Shown here piece after piece: positions 46,431 to 58,566 of a DNA stretch of 64,000 nucleotides. The notes beneath the pieces are model-generated. The model was not told the origin of the DNA. It worked only from the letters and a program-made list of their open reading frames with translations, and ran no database searches. Every line of letters starts with the position of its first letter. Position 1 is the first letter of the stretch. The stretch is from Saururus chinensis. Taxonomy: Eukaryota; Streptophyta; Magnoliopsida; Piperales; Saururaceae. The DNA lies in assembly GCA_035235625.1 (NCBI GenBank), contig CP141150.1, positions 5,642,001 to 5,706,000 of the forward strand, in the 5' to 3' direction. Position numbers and translations under genes: made by a program.

Positions 46431-47531
46431 ATGGCCGAACCCTCCCCTCCGCCGCCGCGGCCGCCGCGTTCGGATCTGGACGTGACGCCGTACTGGTGCT
46501 ACCACTGTGACAAGCGGGTCTCCGTCGAGACCCTGCCCGACCGGCCGGACGACATCGTCTGCCTCGAGTGCAAGCACGGCTTCGTAGAGTCCGTCGCCGG
46601 GTCACCTGGCGGACGCGGCGGAGGCGGAGGTGGTTCCGGTGCTTCCAACTCTTCCCCTCTGTCCTCTCCGCCTCCAGGGCTACCGGAGGGGCCTGCCTTC
46701 AACCGCCAGTTCCTCCAGGTCCTCCGCTTGATCGCCCAGGCCTCGGATGAGGAACCCCCGGCGCTCGATTCCAACCACGATTCTTCCTCCCGCGCGGCCT
46801 CTGAATCTGCCGCGGCTGCGGCTGCGGCGGCAGCCGCCATGGACGACCTTTTCGTGAGCGAGTTCGACCAATGGGTGATCGAAGAGGAGGAGGTGAACGA
46901 TGTCGAGGGCGAATATGATGATGAAGAAGAGCTGGATCGGACGATCCAGGACGCATACGGAGACGGAGGAGGAGAGGAGGTGCGGAGCTGGCGGAGGCGC
47001 CGGGATCTGCTGCGGCTGCGGATCGGCGACTTCGCTGGTGGAGACGGGGCCGGCGCTGCGCGGTCGCGGCGGTCGCGGGCGCTGGACTGGGCTGAGATCC
47101 TGCGGGGGATCGAGGACAACACGATCGAGCTGCGGGTGGAGGTGGCGGAGGGGGCCGAGGGCGGGTTCATGGGGGACCCGGGGGACTACGTGGACGCGGC
47201 GGGGTACGAGGCGGTGCTGCGGGACATGGCAGCGGCGGAGGGAGATGGGCGGAGGGGGGCGCCGCCAGCAGCGAAGGCGGCGGTGGAGGCGCTGGAGAGG
47301 GCGGAGGTGCGAGTCGGCGAGGGGCTGGTGTGCCCGGTGTGCAAGGAGGCGGTGGCGGCCGGGGAGGAGGCGAGGCGGATGCCGTGCGGTCACGTGTATC
47401 ACGTGGACTGCATCGTGCCGTGGTTGCAGGCGCGGAACTCGTGCCCGGTCTGCCGGTTCGAGATGCCGACCGAGGACCCGGAGTACGAGGAGGAGAGGCG
47501 GCGGAGGAAGGGACGGGCTGGGCGGGAATAA
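46431..47531 (+). CDS. Zinc-ribbon plus RING-H2 E3 ubiquitin ligase (366 aa, intronless)
   Basis: Likely a ubiquitin-protein ligase of the plant RDUF/CIP8/BCA2-like group. The N-terminal zinc ribbon has Cys23, Cys26, Cys44 and Cys47 (WCYHCDKRV, then DDIVCLECKHGFVES). A Gly/Ser/Ala-rich linker and acidic segment (about residues 59-175) follow, then DWAEILRGIEDNTIELRVE (about 218-236), a segment conserved in this group. The RING-H2 domain covers 301-342 (CPVCKEAV, MPCGHVYHVDCIVPWL, NSCPVCRFEMP) with all eight ligands present. The short basic tail ends EEERRRRKGRAGRE. The DUF1117 domain of RDUF1/2 is absent and the length is closer to CIP8. Very high GC, especially at third positions, contrasts with the flanks. 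Long antisense frames (46680-47591 and others) are GC-driven shadows. Confidence 0.9.
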   Translation: MAEPSPPPPRPPRSDLDVTPYWCYHCDKRVSVETLPDRPDDIVCLECKHGFVESVAGSPGGRGGGGGGSGASNSSPLSSPPPGLPEGPAFNRQFLQVLRLIAQASDEEPPALDSNHDSSSRAASESAAAAAAAAAAMDDLFVSEFDQWVIEEEEVNDVEGEYDDEEELDRTIQDAYGDGGGEEVRSWRRRRDLLRLRIGDFAGGDGAGAARSRRSRALDWAEILRGIEDNTIELRVEVAEGAEGGFMGDPGDYVDAAGYEAVLRDMAAAEGDGRRGAPPAAKAAVEALERAEVRVGEGLVCPVCKEAVAAGEEARRMPCGHVYHVDCIVPWLQARNSCPVCRFEMPTEDPEYEEERRRRKGRAGRE

Positions 47532-47719
47532 TATGTGGCTGGCAAGGGCAATTCTGGAAGATGTAACAGTGATATTGTGGTCGTTTTGCAATAAAAAAAA
47601 TTATAGTGTATATTTCTGGTCTTAGATGTATCCATTTATTTTGTCGCAGCCTTACCGTATCATTTTACTTAATTTTTGTTTGAGTTTTGTTAGAGTTCTT
47701 AAGTTTTAAATAAACTTAA

Positions 47720-48560
47720 TCTTTATACAGATCATCACAAATGAACAAAAAATAATGTAACACATAGATTTAGGGTTGTCAATGGGTAGGGTATAGATTA
47801 GGTAAGGCTTCACCTATATTAATACCCACTTCTAAAAATTTTATTCGTATCTTACTCATTATCTATTTTTATATTCTTTATTAATATTTTATCCATTACT
47901 TATTATTCATCGGATAAATAAGCGAGTAACGGGTAAACGATTAACCAATTAATAAATAAAAATAATAATAAATATATATGTTAAAAGTCTATCTAAAGTA
48001 TAAAAAATTCAATCTAATATAAACTTATAAGGACCTCACAATTTATATATATAAATAAAATATAATAAGAATCTAACACCTTATATAAACTTAAATAATT
48101 AAAAAAATTAAGACTCAAATATATTTTCATTACTTCAAATTCTCTAACTCATTACACTAAAATGATACAAGATACACACTTTTTATATATATTGAAGCGG
48201 GTAACGGGTAACGAGTATCGGGTATGGATAAGGGGTTACCCATACCTTACCCACATAATAAATGGGGGGGTAAAATTACCCACTTACTTTACCCTTTACC
48301 TATTTATTAATTACCTACCCACGAATTTCAAACCGAGCGAGTGGGTGAAGCAGGTAAATGGTTACCCATTGACAGCCCTACATAGATTAATCTTAATCTT
48401 GTATATGGAATTCAAATAAAAAGAATTAATTTAGGCAGTATATTAGTTTTAATCGTCACAAATGAACAAAAAATAATGCAGCACATCAATTAATCTTGTA
48501 TATAGAATTCAAACAGAAAGAATTAATTTAGGCAATATATTAGTTTTAATTTGATCATGT
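47720..48560. repeat. ~105-bp direct repeat interrupted by the hAT element
   Basis: The words TCACAAATGAACAAAAAATAATG, in two pieces around 47733 and 48457, and (TA)ATCTTGTATAT.GAATTCAAA around 48395 and 48491 show three partial units. The hAT insertion fell inside the array. Confidence 0.7.
47771..48380. mobile_element. Non-autonomous hAT element with perfect 8-bp TSD
   Basis: The left terminus TAGGGTTGTCAATGGGTA (47771-47788) is matched by the inverted TTACCCATTGACAGCCCTA (48362-48380). CATAGATT is duplicated exactly (47763-47770 and 48381-48388). The interior is AT-rich with GGGTAACGGGTA/TTACCC subterminal repeats. Length is 610 bp with no transposase, so it must have been moved in trans. 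Confidence 0.92.
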
Positions 48561-48699
48561 AGTATTTCTTGACCTATAGGGGATATTTTAAAAGAGTATT
48601 TTAGATATTTAAGTCAGTTATAAGAGTTTTTAGAACAATACTGACGTCATTGTTAATTGAAAATACAATTTTTTTAAAGAAAAGTATCCCAGTTGGTTA

Positions 48700-49340
48700 T
48701 TGATAACAACTACGCTAGACGAGAATAATAATATGTTATGCGTTGCATTTATAATGGTTGAGAATGAGTAGGAGAAAACTTGAAACTAGCTTTTTCATTT
48801 GTTTAGAAATTATCTATTTTTCTAATCTTTTAGCCAAACTCGATACAATTATTTTTGATATAATTAATGGTTTGGCAAATGTTGTTAAACAATATTTTCC
48901 TTCTATACACCAGAGATATTACATCTGTCATATTGCAACAAATATATTGGACAAATTTAAAAATAACTACCTAAAGAATTAGCTCCATATAGCAGCTAAA
49001 ACTTTCAAATAGAACGTGTACAAGGACACAATGAACATTATTAAATAACATAATCATGAGACATTTGCTTAGTTGGATAAGATGGGTGCATGAGACATTT
49101 GCTTAGTTAGATAAGATGGGTGCAAAGCACTGAGCAATGTTGTATTTCTAAGGAAAAATATGGAAACTCAACTCAAATAGGTCTACAAGTGCTAATGTAA
49201 TGTTACAAAAAACTAGGTAGATGCTTATTACTCGGTTAATTGAGCATACAAAAGAGCACACAACTACACTCTATGAGATACGTCGAATAGATGGCCAAAA
49301 TATGACTAAATAGTTAACCTTATTTGTTCGTAAACATATT
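48700..49340 (+). pseudogene. Mutator-like (MULE) transposase fragment, decayed
   Basis: The frame around 48730-48985 reads FIMVENE, a stop, EKT, then IIFDIINGLANVVKQYFPSI and HQRYYICHIATNILDKFK. This follows the MULE transposase core (a Glu-rich block, D-x-x-x-G-L-x-x-A-hydrophobic, FP, H-R-x-C-x-x-H). A weaker continuation (LHIAAKTFK, ETFAQLDKMGA) runs to about 49120 and then degrades. The catalytic Asp position is D in IFDI. Stops and frameshifts make it inactive. The family call comes from motif spacing seen here and recalled MULE features. Confidence 0.65.
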
Positions 49341-49389
49341 TAAAGCAGAAGAGAAAAAGCAAGAAATGTGCATGTATTGTCGGCATAAA

Positions 49390-52300
49390 TATATAAATTT
49401 TAGGTTAACTTACTATATCACCAGGTAAAATATAAATAATGTTGTGTGTATGTCCATATGTTATCCACAATAATGTGTATGTTTACGTGTTAAAATAATA
49501 CGATAGTTGTGAGTATACGACATGTGTTGATGGGTAGTGTTTTCAATAACGCAATAATATAAATTATCGTGTTCCCATTAATACGATATTAATTCAATAG
49601 GATGTAGTAAATCTAGTCGAATATAGCTGCAAATGTAAAAAGTTTTAGCATATGAGGCTACCGTGTAAACATGAAATTGCAGCAATTGATCACATACATT
49701 TCTATGTGTCTGATTACTGCAAAAAATAGTACACAAAAACATATAAAATAACATATCGATAATCATTATTCCCAATGATGGATAGGCACCAATGGGCACC
49801 GATTGAATTTTTGCCTATATTCAACCCAACAATCCCACTCAAGTAGAGAGGGCATTTAAGGAAAAACCGATTGAAGTCATAACCCAAGGTCAAAGCCCCA
49901 CAAAATATATAGAGTATGCAAGCAGTTGGGTCACAATCGTAAATGTTGTTGTAACGCACAAGATCAAATGCAACTATTAGGCTAAGTACAAGTTGAATGT
50001 GGGCAAACAAAAGAGTAGAAAAAGAACATATAGATGGGGAACATCGATAGAAGTTGTCTTATCAACCTCCATTCTTTAGTTGAATGGAAGAAATTTCATT
50101 CCCATTTTTTTGTAGCCATGTTCTTATAAACACGCCTTTTGATGAATATCATATTATCTATCATATATGAAAGTATATGCATATCGTGTTATCGATTGCA
50201 CGACCTAACTAGAGTTCATGTTGTCGCTAACATGATATGTTAATCAATGTATGTTGTTTATATGGTCTGATGCATACATATCATGTAATCGGAAACACGA
50301 TCAAATGGATTATGTGTTACTAATTACACGATAAAGAAACGACTTACAATGAATATAATAGAATTTTTTGTAACTACTTATACATTGTAAGAGAGAAATA
50401 GAGTAGAGATGCAATGAATAATTGTTGTATTACATACTAAAAATATATTAATACAAAATTACCATATTACATAAAAAAATTATAATTCATCAGAAGAAGC
50501 ATCAATTTCCTGGTCAATTTTTTCACAAAGAATTACCACACATATATGTGGCCTGACCAACATAGTGATTTCTGATTGTGTAATATCTTGTTGAAGGACT
50601 TTTTTGGCCAACTCCGTAACATAGTATATCAAGAAGACCCTGCAAACTTTATTTGTCTCTTGATAGGGACATTTTTCGATCTTTGTCAGTGACCACTTTG
50701 TCACACCCTTTATCCACAAGATCTTTTCCATTGTTGTGGCAACATGGAATTTAATCTTGTCAACCTCAACTAAGTGGTGACTATGGTCACACTTTAGTGG
50801 ATTATACCACTTGAACTTCTTCTCCCTGCATTGGGCAATGAAAGACAAAAATGACCAGTGACGTAGAATGAAGGCATTCTTAGTATTTACATTCAGCTAC
50901 CTCATCAAGTTGTTGATATTTTTGGGACCAACCTCCACCTTGACAAGATGTGTTCCTATGTTGTAGTAGTGGTAGATGACAACATTTTCAAAGAACTAGT
51001 TCAGATACACTCCGGGATTCCTTAGATTTCATTCATTAAATAGTTGGCAAAAGACATCTATAACCTAAAATAATAAAAAATATTACTTTGTTAGTGATAA
51101 CACAAAAAGACATTATGTCGTGGAAATAAAAACGTGATACTCTAATCTATTGTTTGTCTAAGAAACAAAAATGTTGTCTATCGTGTTATCATTAACACGA
51201 TTCAAAAACATGACCATCGAATGAATTAACATATCGTGTTATTTACAACATGATAATTGTATTTCATATAATCAATAGCACAACCAAAAAATAAACATAT
51301 TCATACCTCATTTGTTATGCATTACTAACGAAGTAAAGACATAATAGGTATGTAGAAGCATCTCCATAGGACAATACTGGTGTGGGTTGGACATAAACTC
51401 CTTAATTGTCTCTTGATCTTCATCATGTAAGACCTCAATGTGGAATTGATGTTGAAGATCAAGGTAGTTCTCTGGCACCACTGTGACTTTCTCCTTTTTC
51501 TTGTCTTTTTGCTCATTCTTCTCTACGTGCTCCTCGATGTCTATAATGCTTATGATACTCTATAGTAATTCCTCATCAATTAGATCAAGAGTATCCACTA
51601 TGGTAGCTAGGTTAGAACGAGCAATTGATTGCTTAGTGGCTGGGGTAGGAGACTTTCAACATTCTCCTTATATGGGGCAGGGACAACGTATGTGGTAGGG
51701 ATGAGTACCAATGGAACTTCATCCCTAACTCACCACCTCCTGCTCATTTACCTTACTGAGATTCATGGCCAGGTAGTTGCATATGTAGCTTTGGACGAAT
51801 TAGGGCTGACTCCTCCTTGGCTGCTTCCACCTTGGTTGGCTCCTACTTAGCTACCTCCACCATGGCTGCTGCCTTCGTGTTTGCCTCCCCCTTGGTTGCC
51901 TTCACAAGTGGATTAGCCACTATGTACCTCATCTTCTTGGGTATGGGTGGTAGAAAGAATACAACGAGGTCAACATTAGAAATTTTTTGTTCCTTAATGT
52001 TCAGCTTCAGTTGCTTTAGTGGCTCCTCCCGAGGCTTACACAACTTCCTCCTTAATTTTCTTGAGAAATCTTGTGATAATGGTCTATTCGACCTTGGGAT
52101 CCTTTTTATTTTTCTTTGAGGAGTCAGCTTTAGGTTCCCTTTTTTATGCAAAATTCATGTAACAAGTTGTATTAGTATAAATACGAAAATCAAACAATGT
52201 GTGTTATTAATAACACACTACACTAAAAGTCATTTTGAAGATAAGATGATAATACAATATGTTGTGTTATTGATGACATGATGTTCTGCCTCAACGTTTT

Positions 52301-52540
52301 CATGATAATACGAAAGGAATATATGTTGTGTTATCAATAACATACATTTTCACTGTAGGTCGTATTTATAATATGATATAATAACTTGGTGAAGATAAGA
52401 TGATAATACAATATGTCGTGTTATCAATGACAACATTCCACCCTAACGTTTTCATAATAACATGAAAGGAATATATGTCATGTTATTTATAACATGCTTT
52501 TTCACTGTAGGTCGTATTCATAACACAATATAATAATTTG
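49390..52540. repeat. Dispersed ATCGTGTTA...TAACACGAT palindromic repeats
   Basis: Many degenerate copies of a short palindrome occur, clustered at 50160-50340, 51160-51290 and 52200-52520. Examples are TCGTGTTA-tcat-TAACACGA (51181-51200) and GTGTTATTAATAACAC (52201-52216). The motif reappears at 63940-63965, the far side of the LTR-D insertion. Confidence 0.6.
50480..52151 (-). pseudogene. Ulp1-like (C48) cysteine protease fragment, decayed
   Basis: The minus-strand frame reads HWSFLSFIAQCREKKFKWYN (His codon at 50858-50860), then HHLVEVDKIKFHVATT, then CPYQETNKVCRVFLIYYV (about 50600-50660). The His, Gln and Cys positions of a Ulp1/SENP fold are present. The residue usually Asp after the His block reads Asn (WYNPL) and the DCG around the Cys is degraded to VCR. 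Upstream, 51843-52151 minus is Lys/Pro-rich (KLTPQRKIKRIPRSNR). Ulp1-like frames travel with some plant MULEs, which fits the transposase fragment at 48700-49340. Assignment is tentative. Confidence 0.5.
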
Positions 52541-52744
52541 GGGATAAAAATTGAGGAAACTACTTATGGAAAATCAAATCATCATCTCCAGATTGAGAAA
52601 AATATTATTTTTTTCTTAAGGAATAAAATGGTGAGCAACTTTACTTGATTTTGAAGCTCAAGCTTTTGCCCTTGTCGACTTCTCTCCTTTAATTGTTGGC
52701 AGAGGGGGTGCTTCTTGACGTTTCTCTGGTTGAGCAATTTCATG

Positions 52745-53066
52745 TGTCTCTAACATTTAATTTCGGAACTATAATTAACCGGGCCCGCAAGACGGCTTAA
52801 ACATGCCAAAAACACGTTTAAATCGGGTAAACGGGCCTTATACGATATGTTCAACTTCGAACATTCGTATCTCCCTCATCCGAACCCTAATTCATGCGTT
52901 CTTGGTGCCGTTTCAAAGCTCTGTCTGTCTACTTTCCAATAGAATTAGTTTTAGCCCCAAACTCTATCTAGGGAGAAAGTTATTCTAATAAGAATATCAA
53001 TAGGTCAAACACCATAATTTCCACATATTTAAATTTTGAAACTCGGGAAAATTAGGGATATTACAT
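52745..53066 (-). mobile_element. LTR-D 3' LTR, truncated
   Basis: On the minus strand it begins TGTAATATCCCTAATTTTCC and matches the start of the 5' LTR (63934 to about 63617). It stops at about 52745 where MULE-region sequence begins, so most of the LTR is missing. Confidence 0.8.
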
Positions 53067-53085
53067 TCTTCCCTCCTTAAAAGAA
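53067..53085 (-). other. Polypurine tract of LTR-D
   Basis: Minus-strand TTTTAAGGAGGGAAGAA lies immediately before the LTR start. A second similar tract (TTTTTAGGGAGCAAGAA) is at about 53230-53246, from a duplication. Confidence 0.75.
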
Positions 53086-53331
53086 TTGTGTCCTCGCAAT
53101 TTGCCACAGCCAACCCTTTCAAGCTCGGCCTCTAACTAAAAACTGTTCTACCCTTTCAAACTACATCAACTGCAACTTATAATTTAAGTAGCACATACTT
53201 AAAATCCCACGAAATTGAGGTCATTATATTCTTGCTCCCTAAAAAGGAATTGCATCCCCGCAATTCTTCAAAGCCAATACTGCACAAGTTTGGCTCTGAA
53301 GGGCATACCCGCCCCTTTTAGGGTTTTACAT

Positions 53332-56300
53332 TGTAAGGACCCTCATCTTTAAACCGGTTTTGGTTTTATTTAATTATTGGTTATCGTGAGATTTATGTGT
53401 TTTCTAATCTTATTTGGTGATTTCGTAAATAAATAGAGTTTGTGATGGTTTTAACCAAAAGTAACTTCAATATTAGTAGTTTTAAGTGATTTTAGACCAA
53501 ATGTGAATTTTTGGGATTTTTTGGAATTTTTACTATTTTCCCAAAAATTAGGGTTTTGGCGGGACCCCTATGGGCCCCACCGTCGAAAATTTTATTTTTC
53601 GATCAAATGAACCTAGACATATACTTAAGGTCATACAAAAATTTTTAGAATTTTATTAGGCTTAATTTGTGCTTAAATTTACAAAATTACCACTTTTAGC
53701 CTACTTTTCCTATTTACACCCCAAAACTTACCTATGCATACCCCAACCCTTACTATAAAAGGGCAAACCTGAGCCATTTCCATTTTTGGGAATAGGCTAA
53801 GGAAGGAGGGCTGGCCTAATCCCCACTTAAGCCCGAATTAGAAGCCGATTAAGGTAAGCTTACTCTAATTAAGCACTAATCCTTGGCTTTTCTCTTTATT
53901 TCTTCCAAATCTACCATTTTCCCCTTGATTCAATTCGTTTTTGACCATCAAAAGCTATTGATTTGTGTTTTACTACAAACCCTAACATTCAAAATTCGAT
54001 TTTTACTACCAACAAGCCCTAGATCTAATATTTAATTAGGGATTTCTTGGGTAAATCAATTTCTATTAGAGTTTAATTCAAACTCATTGTGTTTTCAAGG
54101 ATTTCAAGAAGGGTGACTCTTCAATCTGAGCTTAATCAAGTGCTGAGGTAATGGGTCTTCAAAATCTCTGTTTATACATGGTAAAATTCTTCATTTTTGG
54201 CTTATTTCGAAATGGGTTGCTTGATTTGGTGTGTTAATGGTAAGATTAGAAGATGAAATTATTTAATCCCGATTTCTTAGGGTTTTGCATTATTATAGTT
54301 TGGTTTGATGTTCTGGAAGTCAAGAAGGACTTTTGATGATGATTAGGGTGTTAGATGTAGATTTGAAGTGTTATCTATGGTGTTTCGGTTTGGATTTGCG
54401 AAAGGAAGAAGATGACTGCTCTGCTGTGTTGGCGATCGATCGGCCCTGCAGGTCGATCGATCGGCTACACAGGAAATTGTATGTTGTGCATATGATGTCT
54501 ATTTTGATGATTTCACTTGAGCTTGCCAATTTTATATGAATGTGGAGTGTTTTAAGCTATGTTAGGCTACTGGAAATACATGCTATTGAGTTTATGGAGT
54601 TGAGATATATGCTTAGAGATGGTGGAATGACTTATACTTTGTGGCATGATGTTGGAATCGTTATCTTGAAATTATGAATGGTTGTTTCCCTTTGGTTAAG
54701 CATATTTTCAGTAGGACTACAATCATTATTGGACTGATTTGTCATGATAGATTGTGGTTAATGGTGTGTAAATGTTGGTGAATGCCATGACACAATGATG
54801 AAATGAGTGATGTTATATGTGTTTAGCCTTTGTGGTTGAGTTTTGAATCTAGCTATGATTTCAACGATTCTTTTCCTATGATTTCCGCTGAAATTCATGT
54901 TTAGATGGAAATTCACATGTGTAGTGTGGTAGTGAGTTTAATTTTCATGCATGATGGCATGTATTATGTGAAATGCTTCTACTAGATACACACACACATG
55001 TGGGGTTAAATGATGATGTTGAAGCTTAATATTGTGGTTATGAATGATGCATTAGGGGCTGGTGAGAGCACTTATCATGGATTAGGATTCATGTATGCTG
55101 TGCCCACGCATGTACCATGCTGCACGCATCATAAAAATGGATTTCCAATTGAGGCTTCATCGTGATTAATCGAATTTAACCGATTGGATGCAATGTGATG
55201 GAATTGTGTGTCGGGTTTATCGGTCGTGGATTAATCGCAAGTTGATTGGTCCGAAAGGACATATTTTGATTTGAAGTTCTTGTGTGGAACGATTTGAAGT
55301 TCCTGTGTGGAATGAGTGCACTCCCCGGGTTGAGTCTAATTAAATGGAATGATGTGGGGACGAGTTGTGTACTTGTCTTGTGGATTGTGAGAATGTTATT
55401 ATGTGTGTCATCTGGACCCTGAGAATCCAGTGTGGTATGCCGTGTGCACCCCGCTACCACATGTTTTAGGGTTCTCTGTGTGAGAACTCAGGCTCTTCCC
55501 TCCGCAGGAGATGTCCCTGGGCAAACACCTCTGCTCTAGATTCTCTGTGTGAGAATGGGACATCCTTGGCCAGGATCGTCCAGGGCGAGCAGTATTAGGG
55601 ATTGACAACCCCGATCTTTCTTGAATTCTTGTGTAGAATTTTGGACCATGATACGCCTTCGTGGCCTTGTCTATGCTCCCGTCTGTGTGACATTAATGTG
55701 TGATTTCTCCTTGATGGAGGTTGATGTCGATATAATACATGTGGAATATGTATGTTAGAGATACATCCATGCAGGTTGATTTTGATGTTATGCATGTGGA
55801 ATATGTATGTTAGAGATACATCCATGCATGTTGATTTTGATGTTATGCATGTGGAATATGTATGTTAGAGATACATCCATGCAGGTTGATTGTGATGACA
55901 TTATGCATGTGGGAATATATATGTTAGAGATACATCCATGCGGGTTGATGTTGATGTGATGCATGTGGAATAAGTATGTTAGAGATACATCCATGCATGT
56001 TACTTATGATGTTATGCATGTGGAATATGTATGTTAGAGATACATCCATGCAGGTTGAATTGTGAAATAAAGCATGTGGGAATATGTATGTTTGAGATAC
56101 ATCTATGTAGTTTGATTTGATACTATGCATGTGGGAATATGTATGTTAGAGATACATCCATGCATGTTGAATTATGCACTATGATGCAGTTTTTAAGTGA
56201 TGTGAATATGTGATCAGAAAATGATACACCTTGTACATCGTTGATTTGAAAGATTATATCGCCATGCTATCGTATTTTCGATGTTGTTAGTGATATTAAA

Positions 56301-56802
56301 ACTATTGCTGAGTTTGTTAAACTCACCCCTCTTTTTGTATTTTGATTTGGGGCTGCGTGGTGTGACACGCAGACGGACAGGATTGCCTCTTTGAGAAAAG
56401 GTCAGAGATGGCTTGGGTGTGATGATGGAGATCGTTGTGTGACTTACTTTCGTTTGTTTAATGCTTTATGTTAGAACCTTTGTGTAGGGTTCTTATTTTC
56501 GATTTATGTCATATTTTACAGTTGTGATGCTTATGACTTATTTTTGAACCGGTGTGGGCTTTACTTAACTAAGCTTGTGGGTTTGAGATTGTTGTTTACT
56601 TTGTGATAAGCAACACATTTTCCTTCCCTTTTATTTACTCTTGCTCAAAGGATTGTGCGCACTCCGTATTTCTGTTAATTGCCCGTGGTTAGGGTTAAGT
56701 CTTCCGCTAGATCGTTTCTCAATTTTCACTTCGTCACCCCCGCGCGCTTGACCGGCCCCTGGACCGGGTTCGACTCGGGTCAGGCATCGCCGGGGCGTGA
56801 CA
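53332..56802 (+). mobile_element. Solo LTR-A inside the LTR-D internal region
   Basis: It runs TGTAAGGACCCTC to GGGGCGTGACA, 3471 bp. Flanks TACAT (53327-53331) and CACAT (56803-56807) form a 5-bp TSD with one difference. TATA is at 53753-53760, the CGATCGATCG island at 54430-54475 and an 8-unit minisatellite at 55735-56170. It is the longest uninterrupted LTR-A and a good reference. Frames such as 55176-55460 minus recur in the other copies and have no domain. Confidence 0.88.
55735..56170 (+). repeat. LTR-A ~55-bp minisatellite, 8 units
   Basis: Eight units as at 1-200, including one variant (GATACATCTATGTAG) near 56095. Confidence 0.85.
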
Positions 56803-57176
56803 CACATAATCCCACTCAAGCGTCAGCTTCCACTGCGCACTCCAGTTAAAAGAATCATCACTAGGTAGCATAACTCCGAGTGTGCACATAAAAGTACCTC
56901 TATGTCGACTCTAGTACCCATGTCCCATACCATGAGTATTTGTGATGCCACAGAAGTAAATCTAACTAAGCACTAGCGCAACGAACCTTGGAGCTATCCA
57001 TCGACATAATGTGTCCCATACCACAAGTGTCAAATGGTTTCTCCTTGGCCATTCCACAGCTCTTTTGCCATGAACACCTAGGGGTGCTTCTTACCCAAAA
57101 CCCATCCACCTCAACTAGATCATAAATTTTCAGATAGCTTCAGACTTGTAGTTAGATAAATGACTCCAATACCAAC
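56803..57176 (-). mobile_element. LTR-D internal region, 5' part (non-coding)
   Basis: Minus strand. It starts with the primer site and contains two copies of the GTGGTATGGGACAC-type motif (near 57010-57045 and 56928-56960) related to the LTR-B internal repeats. No gag start is seen. Confidence 0.65.
57162..57174 (-). other. Primer binding site of LTR-D
   Basis: Minus-strand TGGTATTGGAGTC lies just after the LTR end (GGGTTGTGACA). It resembles the initiator Met-tRNA site with changes at two or three positions. Confidence 0.65.
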
Positions 57177-58566
57177 TGTCACAACCCAAATTTTTAAAAC
57201 CCTTTTTAAATAGCACGAACGATAGGTAGGGAAATTTTTTTCTTCAAATACAAAACAAACCCTTCAATTAAATATCCAAGTCATGATAACTGAGGTTTAC
57301 AAATACGAATATCAAATCACATGATATTATTTAACGTCTGAAAATTCATAAAGACCAGCTCATCCATCTAAGTACAAGTCTGTCACCCGTCCGAATATAA
57401 ATAACAAGTTGACTCTCACGCTAAAGGTACACTTACATACCAGAGTTGCTGAAACACTGAAACTTCATCTTGTACACGCCTATTTTCGTCTCACTTGTGG
57501 TCACCTGGAGAAGCTGCAACAAAGCAAACCAAACAACAACCACAACCACAATGGAGCATCTCCGCCTACAGGAGAAGAGCTTCCAAAGGACAAAAGGTTT
57601 TATTAATATTTTTCGGATTGGGCCAACATCACCCAATGTTAGTTGCCTACGTACTCATCAAACAACATCTTCAATGTTTCCAACAAGATCGGATCTAGAC
57701 GTAGTTCTGCCTAACATTACACTATACTAAGAAGCATAACATCACACATGCAGTACTTAAGTATTTTCAAGCAACCTACATTTTATGCAAGTCCTTTAAT
57801 CGTTCCACTTGTTCTAATTAAACAAGCAATATCAATCAATGTTATTAATTATCTCTTGAACCATTGTTCGATAATTAATATTCCCGTTTAATCCCAATGC
57901 TAGACAAACTCATCAGATGTCAACCTAAGTGACAAATGATAACGAAACACCCTGGAATCCACCAGGCCCCTGGAATCCACCAGGAAGTGTCATCTCCCAA
58001 CCTAGCCCATAAGGACCTGACCGGAGTGGAAGGGCATGGCCCACAACTGCACCTGAACAAAAGTGGTCAAAGACGCCAACCAAGCAGGATGTCAGCGACC
58101 CTAATTGTGTGTACACTAAAAGATCCTCAATAGATTTGCAGTGAGCCCGGCTCACAAGGAACTCCCTCCAATGGGGAGGTGCAACTACACGGTTAAATCA
58201 GCCGCTCCTTAATAGAGCTAAAACTTAGGAAACCATTCTGAACCCTATATTGCTCATCTATAAGCCAGGATTTCGAATGACTATCCCAAACCCTAATAGT
58301 CCCTTCTAGACTAAGGTTTACAACTCGAGACATGCCATCGGTTCATCAACCAAGGCAAATCGTCAGGTCAAAGGCTTTGTTCACTGTATAAACTAGTCCC
58401 AGACCCCTCTGAGGTATTTTAGACTTTATCTTGATTAGGTGTTCTTGTCCAATCCAAAGCTATCAAACCCCAAACAATTATTCTTTTAATAATTTAAAGA
58501 TAGTGATAAATTACTATCACAACATCAATATCATAAATCGAAACAAAGAACAACATAAACCATAAG

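Noticed and set aside
46499-47625. Several long open frames overlapping the RING gene on both strands (up to 303 codons)
   Set aside because: They are by-products of very high GC in the real gene, which alone shows ordered zinc-ligand motifs.
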